From Lachnospiraceae bacterium UBA5899 (GTDB lineage: Bacteria > Bacillota > Clostridia > Lachnospirales > Lachnospiraceae): 49,369 nucleotides of DNA. Positions within the stretch are counted from its first letter, which is position 1. Each line of letters begins with the position of its first letter. The translations under genes and the position numbers were made by a program. The notes beneath the pieces are model-generated. The model was not told the DNA's origin, did no database searches, and saw nothing but the letters and a program-made list of their open reading frames with translations. This document shows, one piece after another, positions 39,983 to 49,027 of the stretch. The DNA is taken from assembly GCA_002432425.1 (NCBI GenBank), contig DJEL01000029.1, positions 43,355-92,723 on the forward strand, given 5' to 3'.

Positions 39983-40765
39983 TTACGTTTTAGGCTTTTC
40001 ATAGAAGAACGAATTCTTTCGTGCGTAACCGATTTCCTTATAGGTTAAAATCTGTTCCGTACTGCCTATGAACAGGTCACCGCCGATGCGAAGCGCCTTG
40101 AAAAACTTACGGTAAATGTCCTCTTTTGCTTCATCGGTGAAATAAATCAATACATTGCGGCATACAATCAGGTTGCAGTCAGCCGGATAAGTATCCTTCA
40201 GAAGGTTGTGCTCCCGAAACTCCACTCTCTTTTTGATTTCATCGGAAATCTGATAGGAAGAACCGATTTGTCTGAAATACCGCTGTCTTAAATCCTGCGG
40301 TACACCGGCAATGCTCTTCTCGTTGTAGAGCCCGGTCTTGGCTTTTGCTATGACCTGTTTGTCAATGTCCGTTGCAATAATCCGTATCTGGGATAACGGA
40401 ATTTGTCTGGACAATGCCATTACAAGGGAATACGGCTCGTCGCCTGTAGAACAGGCGGCACTCCATATCTTTAAATTCTTACCGAATTTCTGTATCAGCT
40501 CCGGTATGACTTCCTTTTCCAGTATCTCCCATTGATCAGGATTACGGTAAAACTCCGAAACATTGATGGTCAGATAATTGACAAACTCTTCAAACAGTGC
40601 TTTGTCCGTTTTCAGCGCCTGCACATATTTCTCATAACCGACAATTTTGTTTTTGGCAATCAGAGTATCAATCCTGCGTTTCATCTGCCTCTCTTTGTAG
40701 GCATTCAGATCAATGGATGTGAGCTTATATACTGCAGTCTTAAAATACTCGTAATCGTATACCAT
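39983..40765 (-). CDS. cheR: CheR-type protein-glutamate methyltransferase
   Basis: The start at 40765 (MVYDYEYFKTAVYKL) with AAAGGATAAAG upstream gives 260 residues; the frame extends 19 codons further into the S1 gene without similarity. The N-terminal helical CheR domain (about 1-75) is followed by the SAM-dependent methyltransferase (about 80-258) with KIWSAACSTGDEPYSLVMAL (SAM loop), IIATDID and CNLIVCRNVLIYF. It normally methylates chemoreceptors. No other chemotaxis gene lies in the window; it follows the S1 gene by 16 bases, an unusual place. Confidence 0.92.
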   Translation of the reverse strand: MVYDYEYFKTAVYKLTSIDLNAYKERQMKRRIDTLIAKNKIVGYEKYVQALKTDKALFEEFVNYLTINVSEFYRNPDQWEILEKEVIPELIQKFGKNLKIWSAACSTGDEPYSLVMALSRQIPLSQIRIIATDIDKQVIAKAKTGLYNEKSIAGVPQDLRQRYFRQIGSSYQISDEIKKRVEFREHNLLKDTYPADCNLIVCRNVLIYFTDEAKEDIYRKFFKALRIGGDLFIGSTEQILTYKEIGYARKNSFFYEKPKT

Positions 40766-40781
40766 CTTTATCCTTTCAGGA

Positions 40782-41936
40782 TTACTTGGCATCCTCTTCC
40801 TTCTCTGCAGCGATAGCTGCATCGATATCTACGGAAACAACGTCAGCATCCTCTTCCTTCTTTGCTTCTTCCTTTGCAGGTTCGGGAGCGGTAAGAGCCT
40901 TGATGCTTAAGCTGATTTTTCTGTCTGCTTCGTTGAAGTCAACAACCTTTGCGGTTACTTCATCGCCTACATGCAGAACATCTGCGGGCTTTTCAATATG
41001 TTCTTTGGAAATCTGGGAAACGTGAAGCAGGGCATCTACGCCGGGCTCTAATTCTACGAATGCGCCGAAGTCGGTCATTCTTGCAACCTTACCGGTTACC
41101 ACATTGCCTACCGCATACTTTTCTGCTGCGTTCTTCCAGGGATTTAATTCGTCGAATTTAAGGCTTAATGCAATCTTGTGACCGCTGATTTCCTTAACCA
41201 GGACTTTAACCTTGTCGCCAACCTTGAATACCTTCTTGGGATGCTCTACGCGGCCCCAGGACATTTCGGAAATATGAAGCAGGCCGTCTGCTCCGCCAAG
41301 GTCAATGAATGCGCCGAAGTCGGTAACGTTCTTAACGGTACCTTCCACGATGTCACCTTCTTTGATACGTGCAAATAAGTCAGCCTGTAATTCTGCTTTC
41401 TTTGCTACGATTAACTGCTTTCTGTCGCCGATGTATCTTCTTCTCTTGGGATTGTATTCGCTGATAACGAATTCGATTTCCTGTCCTGCGTACTTGCTTA
41501 AATCCTTTTCGTAAGTATCGGAAACAAGGCTTGCGGGAATGAAGATACGGACTTCATCTACGATTACGCTTAAACCGCCGTCCAGTACCTGGGAAACGGT
41601 AGCCTTTAATACTTCTTTGTTGTTGAATGCTTCTTCAATTCTCTTGTTGCCTCTGTCAGCCGCAAGACGCTTGTAGGTAAGAACCACCTGACCTTCGCCG
41701 TCGTTTACCTTAAGAACCTTAACTTCCATCTTGTCACCGACTTTTACCACCTGGGTAAGATCCACACCGGGTTCATTGGTGTACTCATTGCGGGTCAAAA
41801 TGCCGTCAGCCTTGTAACCGATGTTCAGCACGATTTCTTCCGGCTTCACGTCGATAACGGTACCTTCAACTACCTCTCCTGTGTGTATTGTCTTTAATGA
41901 ATCTTCCAACATTTGTTCAAAAGTTAATTCTGACAT
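40782..41936 (-). CDS. rpsA: S1 RNA-binding domain protein (ribosomal protein S1-like)
   Basis: The start at 41936 (MSELTFEQMLEDSL) follows GAGGAGG. The 384-residue product has four S1 domains: about 20-90 (GEVVEGTVIDVKPEEIVLNI), 105-170, 192-260 (GDIVEGTVKNVTDFGAFIDL) and 278-345 (GNVVTGKVARMTDFGAFVEL). An acidic Glu/Ala/Lys tail follows. It binds mRNA and may support translation initiation. The second domain is the most diverged. In many Clostridia this protein is fused to IspH; here it overlaps ispH by 20 bases in another frame. Confidence 0.93.
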   Translation of the reverse strand: MSELTFEQMLEDSLKTIHTGEVVEGTVIDVKPEEIVLNIGYKADGILTRNEYTNEPGVDLTQVVKVGDKMEVKVLKVNDGEGQVVLTYKRLAADRGNKRIEEAFNNKEVLKATVSQVLDGGLSVIVDEVRIFIPASLVSDTYEKDLSKYAGQEIEFVISEYNPKRRRYIGDRKQLIVAKKAELQADLFARIKEGDIVEGTVKNVTDFGAFIDLGGADGLLHISEMSWGRVEHPKKVFKVGDKVKVLVKEISGHKIALSLKFDELNPWKNAAEKYAVGNVVTGKVARMTDFGAFVELEPGVDALLHVSQISKEHIEKPADVLHVGDEVTAKVVDFNEADRKISLSIKALTAPEPAKEEAKKEEDADVVSVDIDAAIAAEKEEDAK

Positions 41937-42765
41937 AATTTTGAACCTCCTCAATAATATTATTTGGGGTAGAAGCCCCTGCTGTAATACCCACCAGTCG
42001 AACAGATTTAGGCATTTCTAAATGCAAGTCATCCAGTGTCTGTATAAAATAAGTGTTGGCACATTCCTTACTGCAAATTTCATACAACTTTCTGGTGTTG
42101 GAACTGTGCCTGCCACCTATTACTATCATAACGTCTACGGCGGCAGCAATTTCTTTTGCTTCCTTTTGTCTCTCCTCAGTTGCATTGCAGATAGTATTCG
42201 CAACAGTAACATTATAGACTTTTTTCTTTAAAATTTCAACTATATCTTGAAATTTATTGTAATTAAATGTCGTTTGAGACACAATGCAGACATTTTGGGC
42301 CCCTTTCAGGGTGAATTTTTCGGCTTCTTCCATGGTTTCGAGAATAATTGCCTGGCTGTGGCACCAGCCTGCGATGCCGACAACCTCGGGATGTGCCGGG
42401 TTTCCGATGACCACAATCTGCGTTCCTTTTTCACTTTCCTCTTCCACGATTTTATGAATTCTTTTTACAAAAGGACAGGTGGCGTCCATCAGCTCAAAGC
42501 TCTCTCTTTCAATGGCTTCGTACACCGCTTTTCCCACGCCGTGCGCCCGGATAATCACCGTTCCTTTTTCCGCCTGTTTTAATTCTTCCAGGCTGTTTAT
42601 GACGGAAACGCCCTTCTTTTTTAAATCGCCTACTACTTCCTCGTTGTTTACGATATCACCGTATGTATACAGCTTTCCGGTCTTTCCGATTTGTCCGTAT
42701 ACCGTATCCACGGCGCGCTTGACGCCGAAGCAGAATCCTCTGCTTTTTGCCAGTATGACTTCCAC
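41917..42765 (-). CDS. ispH: 4-hydroxy-3-methylbut-2-enyl diphosphate reductase
   Basis: A GTG start at 42765 (then EVILAKSRGFCFGVKRAVD) is chosen: GGGAG lies 7 bases before it and the longer frame runs into cmk. The product is 282 residues. Three cluster-binding Cys are present: GFCFGVK (about 12), DATCPFVKR (about 93) and NTICNATEERQ (about 189). Substrate motifs IIRAHGVGK and GITAGASTPNNII are also present. The enzyme performs the last MEP-pathway step, giving IPP and DMAPP. One base separates it from the cmk stop. Confidence 0.95.
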   Translation of the reverse strand: MEVILAKSRGFCFGVKRAVDTVYGQIGKTGKLYTYGDIVNNEEVVGDLKKKGVSVINSLEELKQAEKGTVIIRAHGVGKAVYEAIERESFELMDATCPFVKRIHKIVEEESEKGTQIVVIGNPAHPEVVGIAGWCHSQAIILETMEEAEKFTLKGAQNVCIVSQTTFNYNKFQDIVEILKKKVYNVTVANTICNATEERQKEAKEIAAAVDVMIVIGGRHSSNTRKLYEICSKECANTYFIQTLDDLHLEMPKSVRLVGITAGASTPNNIIEEVQNYVRINF

Positions 42766-42766
42766 C

Positions 42767-43438
42767 CTATTTCTCCCTTTTCTCTTCGCAGATGCGGATA
42801 ATGGCGGCAATCACCTGTTCAATATTCATATCGGAAGTGTCCACCTCGATGGCGTCCTCCGCTTTCTTCAAGGGGGACTCCTCTCTTGTCATGTCCCGAT
42901 TGTCCCTTTCGATAATGTCCTTTTCGATTTCATCGAAATTGCAGGCAATGCCTTTTTCCTGTAATTCGTCAAAACGTCTCTGGGCACGCACTTTACTGCT
43001 TGCAGTCAGGTAAATTTTCACATCCGCATCCGGCAGTACGCAGGTGCCGATGTCCCTGCCGTCCATGATAACGTCCGTGGTTTCCGCCAGCCTTCTCTGC
43101 AAATCCACCAGCTTGCGGCGCACGGATTTAATTTGGGAAGAGATGGATGCCATCTTGCCCACTTCTTCGGAACGAAGCAGGTTGTTTACATTTTCACCGT
43201 TTAAGTACACTACCTGCTGTCCCTGTTCATAGCAGATGCCGATTTCCGCATCCTCACAGGTTCTTTCAATGGCTGCCGCATCGTCCGGCGAAACATGGTT
43301 TCTCAATAAGAACAATGCCATTGCCCGGTACATGGCGCCGGTATCCACATAAATTAACTGCATTCTTTTCGCAATTTCTTTGGCTATAGTGCTTTTTCCC
43401 GCTCCCGCAGGTCCGTCTATTGCCACACAATAACTCAT
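42767..43438 (-). CDS. cmk: Cytidylate kinase
   Basis: The start at 43438 (MSYCVAIDGPAGAGKST) has GGAGGAAAAGGG upstream; 223 residues, as usual. The Walker A loop is GPAGAGKST (about 9-17), the CMP-binding part is YVDTGAMYRA (about 31-40), and DGRDIGTCVLPDA (about 126-138) is conserved. It phosphorylates CMP and dCMP. The cmk-ispH-S1 order is typical of Clostridia. The upstream flavoprotein gene ends about 80 bases away. Confidence 0.95.
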   Translation of the reverse strand: MSYCVAIDGPAGAGKSTIAKEIAKRMQLIYVDTGAMYRAMALFLLRNHVSPDDAAAIERTCEDAEIGICYEQGQQVVYLNGENVNNLLRSEEVGKMASISSQIKSVRRKLVDLQRRLAETTDVIMDGRDIGTCVLPDADVKIYLTASSKVRAQRRFDELQEKGIACNFDEIEKDIIERDNRDMTREESPLKKAEDAIEVDTSDMNIEQVIAAIIRICEEKREK

Positions 43439-43519
43439 ACCCTTTTCCTCCATTTCTTTCCTCCCCTTTTCTTTTCTGTTCTATCTTTCCGGCTCCCGCC
43501 GGCTGTTCTTTTCAGTCGG

Positions 43520-44767
43520 TTATGCTTCCTTCGCCGCCTGTCCCGCAAGGTATCCGGTAGACCAGGCAATCTGCAGATTATAGCCGCCGGTAAGGGCGTC
43601 CAAGTCCAGTACCTCTCCGGCAAAAAACAGTCCTTTTACCTTTTTGGACTCCATGGTGGACGGTTGTATTTCCTTTACCTTCACGCCGCCCTTCGTGATA
43701 ATGGCTTCCGCAAAGTCCCGGCAGCCCGTCACGGTAAACGGCATATTTTTCAAAAGCTGTCCCAGCCGTTTTCGTTCTTCTTTCGTGATGTCTCCCGCCT
43801 TTTTGTCCGGATTGATACCGGAAAGGGCTACCACCACCGGCTGCATTTTGGCGGGAAGCAGACCCGACAGGACATTTTTATACTGCTTTCCCTTATTTTC
43901 CTCAATATCCCGAAGCAGCCTCTTATCAAGCTGTTCTTCGCTGAGTGCGGGCTTTAGGTCAATGGTAAGCGTTGCTTCTTTTCCGTAAGCCTTCTGCACA
44001 TAGAAACTACTTGCCGATAAAATCAGCGGACCGCTGACCCCGAAATGGGTAAACAGCATTTCTCCAAAACCACTGTATAATATTTTGCCGCCGCAGGCAA
44101 GTTCTATCGAAACATTTTTTAAGGAAAGTCCCATCATTTCCCGGCAGAAAAGTTCCTTTACGGTAAGGGGAACCAAAGACGGCAGGATTTTCGTCACTTC
44201 GTGGCCGCATTCTTTGGCAAAGCGGTAGCCGTCGCCCGTAGAGCCGGTGCTTTCATAGGATTTGCCTCCGGTCGCCACTATCACGGCATCCGCTTCTATT
44301 TTTTTGCCATTCTCCAAAAGCACGCCCGTGACTTTCTTTCCTTCTTCCGTTTCTTTTGTCAGGATATCCTTTACCGTGCTGTGAAGCATAATCTCCACAT
44401 TTTCTTCCCGCAGTCTCCGTTTCAGTGCGCGGATGATATCCGACGAATGGTCGGACACCGGGAATACCCGGTTGCCCCTCTCCACTTTTAGTGGACAGCC
44501 CGCCTGTTCAAAGAAATCCATAGCCTGCGCATTCGTAAAGCCGTAAAAGGCACTGTACAGAAACCTTGGATTGCTCATGACATTGGGTAAAAGCTCCTCC
44601 GTTTCACAGGCATTGGTCACATTGCATCTGCCCTTTCCCGTGATAAAAAGCTTTTTCCCGAGTTTTTCGTTTTTTTCTATCAAAAGTGTTTTGCCGCCGT
44701 TTCCGGCGGAAGCTATGGCGGCCATCATGCCGGCTGCCCCGCCTCCGATTACCACTGTTTTATGCAT
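43520..44767 (-). CDS. HI0933/YhiN-family FAD-dependent oxidoreductase
   Basis: A 415-residue flavoprotein with an N-terminal FAD-binding Rossmann motif (VVIGGGAAGMMAAIAS, residues 4-19), the family box GKGRCNVTNAC (about 44-54), GGKSYESTGSTGDGYRFAKE (about 165-185) and a C-terminal FAD motif (GLFFAGEVLDLDALTGGYN). Homologues are called NAD(P)/FAD-dependent or aminoacetone oxidase family, but the substrate is unproven. Its ATG overlaps the rpiR-type regulator by 8 bases, so it is co-expressed with it. Confidence 0.9.
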   Translation of the reverse strand: MHKTVVIGGGAAGMMAAIASAGNGGKTLLIEKNEKLGKKLFITGKGRCNVTNACETEELLPNVMSNPRFLYSAFYGFTNAQAMDFFEQAGCPLKVERGNRVFPVSDHSSDIIRALKRRLREENVEIMLHSTVKDILTKETEEGKKVTGVLLENGKKIEADAVIVATGGKSYESTGSTGDGYRFAKECGHEVTKILPSLVPLTVKELFCREMMGLSLKNVSIELACGGKILYSGFGEMLFTHFGVSGPLILSASSFYVQKAYGKEATLTIDLKPALSEEQLDKRLLRDIEENKGKQYKNVLSGLLPAKMQPVVVALSGINPDKKAGDITKEERKRLGQLLKNMPFTVTGCRDFAEAIITKGGVKVKEIQPSTMESKKVKGLFFAGEVLDLDALTGGYNLQIAWSTGYLAGQAAKEA

Positions 44768-45686
44768 CGTTTCCTTTCCAGAGAGGATTGTCTAACATAG
44801 GCTCCTCATCGATAAAGTTAATTTCATCATTCAGGTAAACCTGATAATTGTTCCATACGCTTTCCAGATTTTCCAGGTTGGTTTTGACATCCTGCGGCTT
44901 CTTTAAGCAAAGCGCCACAACCAGGGCATTGATAACGCTCAAAGGCGCCACCAGGGAGTCCACGATGGAAACCATGTCACTTCTTGCTAACAGGTTGCAG
45001 GAAGAATACAGGCACATGGGGGAATGAATGGAGTCCGTCAGGCTGATGACCTTGGCATTTCTGTCGTTGGCAAATTCCATGGCTTTTAAGGTTCTCATGG
45101 AATACCGCGGGAAACTGATGCCAATCATGGCATCCTTATCGCTGATACGAATCATCTGTTCAAAAGTTTCACTGACGCTGGTGCTGTTAAGTAACGTCAC
45201 GTTTCCCCGTATCATGTTCAGGTAAAACTGCAAAAACTCCGCCAGAGGGGCGCAGCTCCGCAGTCCTATGATGTAGACATTTTCCGCCCCCAGAATGACA
45301 TTCACGGCGGTTTCAAAAGCATCCGCATCCAGATTTCCTATGGTGTCCTGCAGCTTTTCAATGTCCGCCTCCAGCACGGAGGCAAGAATTTCCGACTGGC
45401 TGTGGTTGGCGTATTTGACGTCCATCTTCTGCACATTGCTCAGCTTGTTTTTTACCCAATCCGCCAGTGCTTCCTGGAACTCCGGGTACCCCTCATAGCC
45501 GAGTCCCGATGCAAATCTTACCACGGTGGACTCGCTGACGGAAAGTTCTTCACCGAGCTTTGCCGCCGTCATAAATACCGCCTGGTCGTAATGCTCCTTT
45601 ATAAATCCCGCAATCGCCTTATGGCTCTTGCTCATGGATGTGTATTTTTCTTCTATCCTGACTATAACATCCTGCTTATTGTCCAT
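44760..45686 (-). CDS. MurR/RpiR-family transcriptional regulator
   Basis: The ATG at 45686 (MDNKQDVIVRIEEKY) is preferred: GGGAG is 7 bases upstream, whereas the ATG two codons earlier touches it. The 308-residue product has an N-terminal RpiR helix-turn-helix (about 1-75, LGEELSVSESTVVRFASGLG) and a SIS sugar-phosphate-binding domain (about 125-255, ENVYIIGLRSCAPLAEFL). RpiR proteins respond to phosphosugars. It overlaps both the TetR gene before it (11 bases) and the flavoprotein gene after it, so the three form one unit. Confidence 0.92.
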   Translation of the reverse strand: MDNKQDVIVRIEEKYTSMSKSHKAIAGFIKEHYDQAVFMTAAKLGEELSVSESTVVRFASGLGYEGYPEFQEALADWVKNKLSNVQKMDVKYANHSQSEILASVLEADIEKLQDTIGNLDADAFETAVNVILGAENVYIIGLRSCAPLAEFLQFYLNMIRGNVTLLNSTSVSETFEQMIRISDKDAMIGISFPRYSMRTLKAMEFANDRNAKVISLTDSIHSPMCLYSSCNLLARSDMVSIVDSLVAPLSVINALVVALCLKKPQDVKTNLENLESVWNNYQVYLNDEINFIDEEPMLDNPLWKGNDA

Positions 45687-46221
45687 TTGCATACTCCCGC
45701 ATCAACAGTTCCTTTGTTTCTTTGTCCGACAGGTCATAATCCCCCGTCAGGCACATGCATGCCGCCCCGTGTATGAACAGCCACATCCGCATGAACATTT
45801 CCTCCGGCTTTTCGCAGCCGTCCTGGGACGCCTTCCGTATTTCCGCAACAAGGCTGCCCTGACTGCCGTTCAAAATTTCGTACAGGCTCTTTTTCTGCTC
45901 CATTTTTTCTATAAATAAAAGCTTGAACAGATTTTTTTCTTCTCTGGCAAACGAAATATATGCCATGCCGATATTTAAGAACGGAGTGTCTCCCATCTTC
46001 GGATAAAATTCATAATAATCTTCAAAAAAAGAAACCGCCTTTTCGTAGACTGCCTGCCAGAGCTCTTCCATGTTGTGATACACACGGAAAATAGGCTGTG
46101 TGGAACAGCCTGCTTTCTTTGCCACATTTCTTGCCGTGACGCCCGCTATTCCTTCTTCTCTCGTCAGTGCAAACGCTGTATTCAGGATATCCGTTATGGT
46201 AATGGATTCTTTTCTCGCCAT
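45676..46221 (-). CDS. TetR/AcrR-family transcriptional regulator
   Basis: The ATG at 46221 (MARKESITITDILNTAF) follows AGAGGAACC; an ATG four codons earlier has no SD. The 181-residue product has a TetR helix-turn-helix (about 8-55, GVTARNVAKKAGCSTQPIF) and an all-helical ligand domain of which the C-terminal part (MWLFIHGAACMCLTGDYD) resembles the TetR_C_33-like group. Likely a repressor of its own operon. Its ligand is unknown. Confidence 0.9.
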   Translation of the reverse strand: MARKESITITDILNTAFALTREEGIAGVTARNVAKKAGCSTQPIFRVYHNMEELWQAVYEKAVSFFEDYYEFYPKMGDTPFLNIGMAYISFAREEKNLFKLLFIEKMEQKKSLYEILNGSQGSLVAEIRKASQDGCEKPEEMFMRMWLFIHGAACMCLTGDYDLSDKETKELLMREYANGQ

Positions 46222-46284
46222 GGTTCCTCTCATTCTGTGCAGTCCGTATTGCCGGACCGGTTTCCGTAACTGTTTTCTTTATCG

Positions 46285-46296
46285 TAACACTCGTTA
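46285..46296. promoter_or_regulatory. Possible operator upstream of tetR-type gene
   Basis: TAACACTCGTTA has inverted arms TAAC/GTTA around a 4-base centre, 64 bases upstream of the TetR start in an AT-rich intergenic stretch. Length is short for a TetR site. Confidence 0.3.
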
Positions 46297-46327
46297 TTTT
46301 CTAAATATTTTAGTCGAAGAACGGGAT

Positions 46328-47500
46328 TTAGTCAAGTTCTGATACGAGAATTCCCATTATTTCGCAGGATTTCCCCTCGTATCCTTCCATTTCTTTTATC
46401 TCTATCACATGTTCCTTCGTTTCATCTGCCGAAAAAATCTCCTCTGCCGCCGCATAATTGCCCCAGCCGCCGGAAAAGTCCGTATTGATGCTACCCACAT
46501 ATTCGCCGTCCACATAGACGCCAAACTGTCCGCCGTTTCCGTCTATGGTCCTCCTGTATTCCAGTCCGAGGCTGCTGCAGGTAACGTTAAAAGGTTCATT
46601 CACTTTCACATCCTCTGCCGGTAAAATGGTGGCATGCAGGTATTTTTCGTTGGTAAATGCCGGTTTGTCAAATATCGCCGGCTCCGCATAGCTGTCGCAG
46701 TTCTCATACACACTGTTTAAGTACTTCCATAAAAGCTCTCCGGTAATGGCATGCCCCAGGGCGGAAGGATGTGTGGTGTCCCCGGAAAGCTCCTTTGCGG
46801 TATACTGTCCGTCATCCATCATTTTCTGTATGACATTGCAATAGCTTATCATGGGAAGTCCGTACTGAAATCCCACCAGTGCATGGGAAGTCTGGGCATT
46901 TGAGCCGTTGGTCTGTCCCATAAACAAAAGCATCACGGCGGGATGATTGTCGGCAAGCAGGATTTTCCGCACCAGATTGTCATAGTTGATACGCGCCCGG
47001 TTGCTTCCGGCATCGTTTACGGAAAACTCCACCAGCACCAAATCCGGGTTATAGGAAAGGACATCCTCATCCACGCGGTGTACACCAAGGTAGGAGTCCG
47101 TTGCGCCGATACCGGCATTGATGACATTTATCTTGGTTTCCGGGAAGGTATCCGTCCACCACTGGCTGAAAAGTTCCACATAGCTCTTCTTAAAATCTAC
47201 TTCTTTGTCTGCCGTTCCGCTTGATATGGTGCCCTGGGTAATGGAACCTCCGATGCAGGCAATGGTAATGTCTTCCTTATTTGCCGCCTTTTTCATGACC
47301 GCCGCTACGGCTGCATTGTTTTCCTCCTGCCCCATATCCGCTGCTTCCCACTCTTTCTCCGTCACATAAAAGGTGAGAGGTTCCACGGTTTCCCGCACCT
47401 CGGGCACTTTTTCTGTTTGTCCGCAGCCGGCAAGAAGGGTAAGTCCCAGCGCAGCCGCCAGACATGTATGTAAATACTTCACTCTTTTTTTCATCGTCAT
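46328..47500 (-). CDS. SGNH/GDSL-type hydrolase lipoprotein
   Basis: A 390-residue lipoprotein with signal peptide and lipobox LAGC (Cys about residue 26). SGNH blocks are visible: IACIGGSITQGT (catalytic Ser, about 82-93), NAGIGATDSYLG (Gly, about 125-136), VEFSVNDAG (Asn, about 156-164) and DTTHPSALGH (Asp and His, about 245-254). A C-terminal beta domain (about 280-390) has DGEYVGSINTDFSGGWGNY. Expected to be a surface esterase on glycans or wall polymers. It stands between terminator and tetR-type gene. Confidence 0.9.
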   Translation of the reverse strand: MTMKKRVKYLHTCLAAALGLTLLAGCGQTEKVPEVRETVEPLTFYVTEKEWEAADMGQEENNAAVAAVMKKAANKEDITIACIGGSITQGTISSGTADKEVDFKKSYVELFSQWWTDTFPETKINVINAGIGATDSYLGVHRVDEDVLSYNPDLVLVEFSVNDAGSNRARINYDNLVRKILLADNHPAVMLLFMGQTNGSNAQTSHALVGFQYGLPMISYCNVIQKMMDDGQYTAKELSGDTTHPSALGHAITGELLWKYLNSVYENCDSYAEPAIFDKPAFTNEKYLHATILPAEDVKVNEPFNVTCSSLGLEYRRTIDGNGGQFGVYVDGEYVGSINTDFSGGWGNYAAAEEIFSADETKEHVIEIKEMEGYEGKSCEIMGILVSELD

Positions 47501-47513
47501 TTTTCCGCTTCCT

Positions 47514-47547
47514 AAAAAACCGGCGGCTTTCTTCCGAAAGCTGCCGG
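47514..47547 (-). terminator. Rho-independent terminator of the decarboxylase operon
   Basis: A 12-bp stem (47520-47531 with 47536-47547, one G-T pair) around a four-base loop that reads GGAA on the minus strand, followed by six T residues (47514-47519). Confidence 0.9.
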
Positions 47548-47565
47548 ACTCTTTGTTTGTTGTGT

Positions 47566-48987
47566 TTATACAGGGTAAGCGCCGTTCTTCTTATCAGCCT
47601 GTGCAGGGTCAACCTTTTCCTGCTGTGCCATACGATATTTGAAGTAGTCGGTAGCTACCTGAGGGAACAGTGCGTAAGACAGTACGTCTTCATCCTGCTG
47701 CTTCCATTCTGCCATTTCAGACTCTAACTTGTCCATTTCGTTGGAAATTAAGTCTGCGGGACGGCAGGTAATTCTTTCTTCACCGGGAATAACCTTGTCG
47801 ATTACTTCCTGATTCATAGGTTTAACGGTCTTACCATATTTACCGCGGAGCATATCCTTGGTCTGGTCAGTTGCCATCTTGTATCTCTCGCCCATCAGTA
47901 CGTTGAATACCGCCTGTGTACCGACAATCTGGGAAGAAGGGGTAACCAGAGGGGGCTCACCCAGATCTTTACGAACACGGGGAATTTCCTTTAATACATC
48001 ATAGTACCTATCTTCTGCATTCTGTTCCTTTAACTGGCTTACCATGTTGGAAAGCATACCGCCGGGTACCTGATACAGAAGGGTCTTGATGTCAACACCT
48101 AAAAGCTTTGGATTTAACAATCCGTTTGCCAGGCACTCATCTCTGTAAGGTCTGAAGTAGTCAGCGATTTCCGCTAATTTGTTCTGGTCAAGACCGGAGT
48201 CATAAGGAGTTCCCTTGAAGGTTTCTACCATAACTTCGGTTGCTGGCTGTGAAGTACCCATTGCAAAAGGAGAGATTGCGCAGTCGATTACATCGACACC
48301 TGCTTCTACTGCCTTTAAGTAAGTCATGCTGGCAACACCGGAAGTATAGTGGGTATGAAGCTGGATGGGAAGCTTGGTAACGGCTTTCATTTCCTTAATC
48401 AGCTCTGCAGCCTTGTAAGGAACCAGTAAGCCTGCCATATCCTTGATACAGATGGAGTCTGCGCCCATCTCTTCAACCTTCTTTGCCATGTCTACCCAGT
48501 ATTCCATGGTGTAAGCATCACCTAATGTGTATGCCAGTGCAACCTGTGCATGTCCGCGGCCTTCGGTCTTCTTAATTCTGTTGGTTGCATCAACTGCTTC
48601 CTGTAAGTTGCGCAGGTCGTTTAAGCAGTCGAAAATACGGATAATATCAATACCGTTTGCAATAGACTTTTCTACGAAGTTGTCTACAACATCATCTGCA
48701 TAAGGTCTGTAACCTAAAATGTTCTGGCCTCTGAAAAGCATCTGCAGTTTGGTATTCTTAAATCCATCTCTTAATTTTCTAAGTCTGTCCCAGGGATCTT
48801 CTTTTAAGAAACGTAAGGATGCATCAAAGGTAGCACCGCCCCAGCATTCTACTGAGTGATAACCAATCTGATCCATTTTCTCTACGATGGGAAGCATAAG
48901 TTCGGTCGGCATTCTGGTGGCAATCAGGGACTGATGTGCATCACGCAGAACGGTTTCCGTAATTTTAATCGGTTTTACTTCGGACAT
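47566..48987 (-). CDS. oadA: Oxaloacetate decarboxylase alpha subunit / pyruvate carboxylase subunit B, no biotin domain
   Basis: The product is 473 residues. The carboxyltransferase TIM barrel is clear: ITETVLRDAHQSLIATRMP (about 9-27), the active-site CIKDMAGLLVPYKA (Lys and Asp, about 175-190), and QLHTHYTSGVASMTYL (metal His pair, about 208-223). The conserved C-terminal carboxyltransferase region has GGMLSNMVSQLKEQ. It ends without a biotin-carrier domain (no MKM), so a separate biotin protein is needed. With the adjacent beta subunit it forms a Na+-pumping decarboxylase; a pyruvate carboxylase role is less likely. Confidence 0.92.
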   Translation of the reverse strand: MSEVKPIKITETVLRDAHQSLIATRMPTELMLPIVEKMDQIGYHSVECWGGATFDASLRFLKEDPWDRLRKLRDGFKNTKLQMLFRGQNILGYRPYADDVVDNFVEKSIANGIDIIRIFDCLNDLRNLQEAVDATNRIKKTEGRGHAQVALAYTLGDAYTMEYWVDMAKKVEEMGADSICIKDMAGLLVPYKAAELIKEMKAVTKLPIQLHTHYTSGVASMTYLKAVEAGVDVIDCAISPFAMGTSQPATEVMVETFKGTPYDSGLDQNKLAEIADYFRPYRDECLANGLLNPKLLGVDIKTLLYQVPGGMLSNMVSQLKEQNAEDRYYDVLKEIPRVRKDLGEPPLVTPSSQIVGTQAVFNVLMGERYKMATDQTKDMLRGKYGKTVKPMNQEVIDKVIPGEERITCRPADLISNEMDKLESEMAEWKQQDEDVLSYALFPQVATDYFKYRMAQQEKVDPAQADKKNGAYPV

Positions 48988-49027
48988 AACTGTTCCTCCT
49001 AATTTTCTTTTATTAATCAGCTACTGC

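Noticed and set aside
40782..42765. A single IspH-S1 fusion protein as in many Clostridia
   Set aside because: The two frames differ, ispH has its own stop, and S1 has its own SD and ATG, so they are separate overlapping genes.
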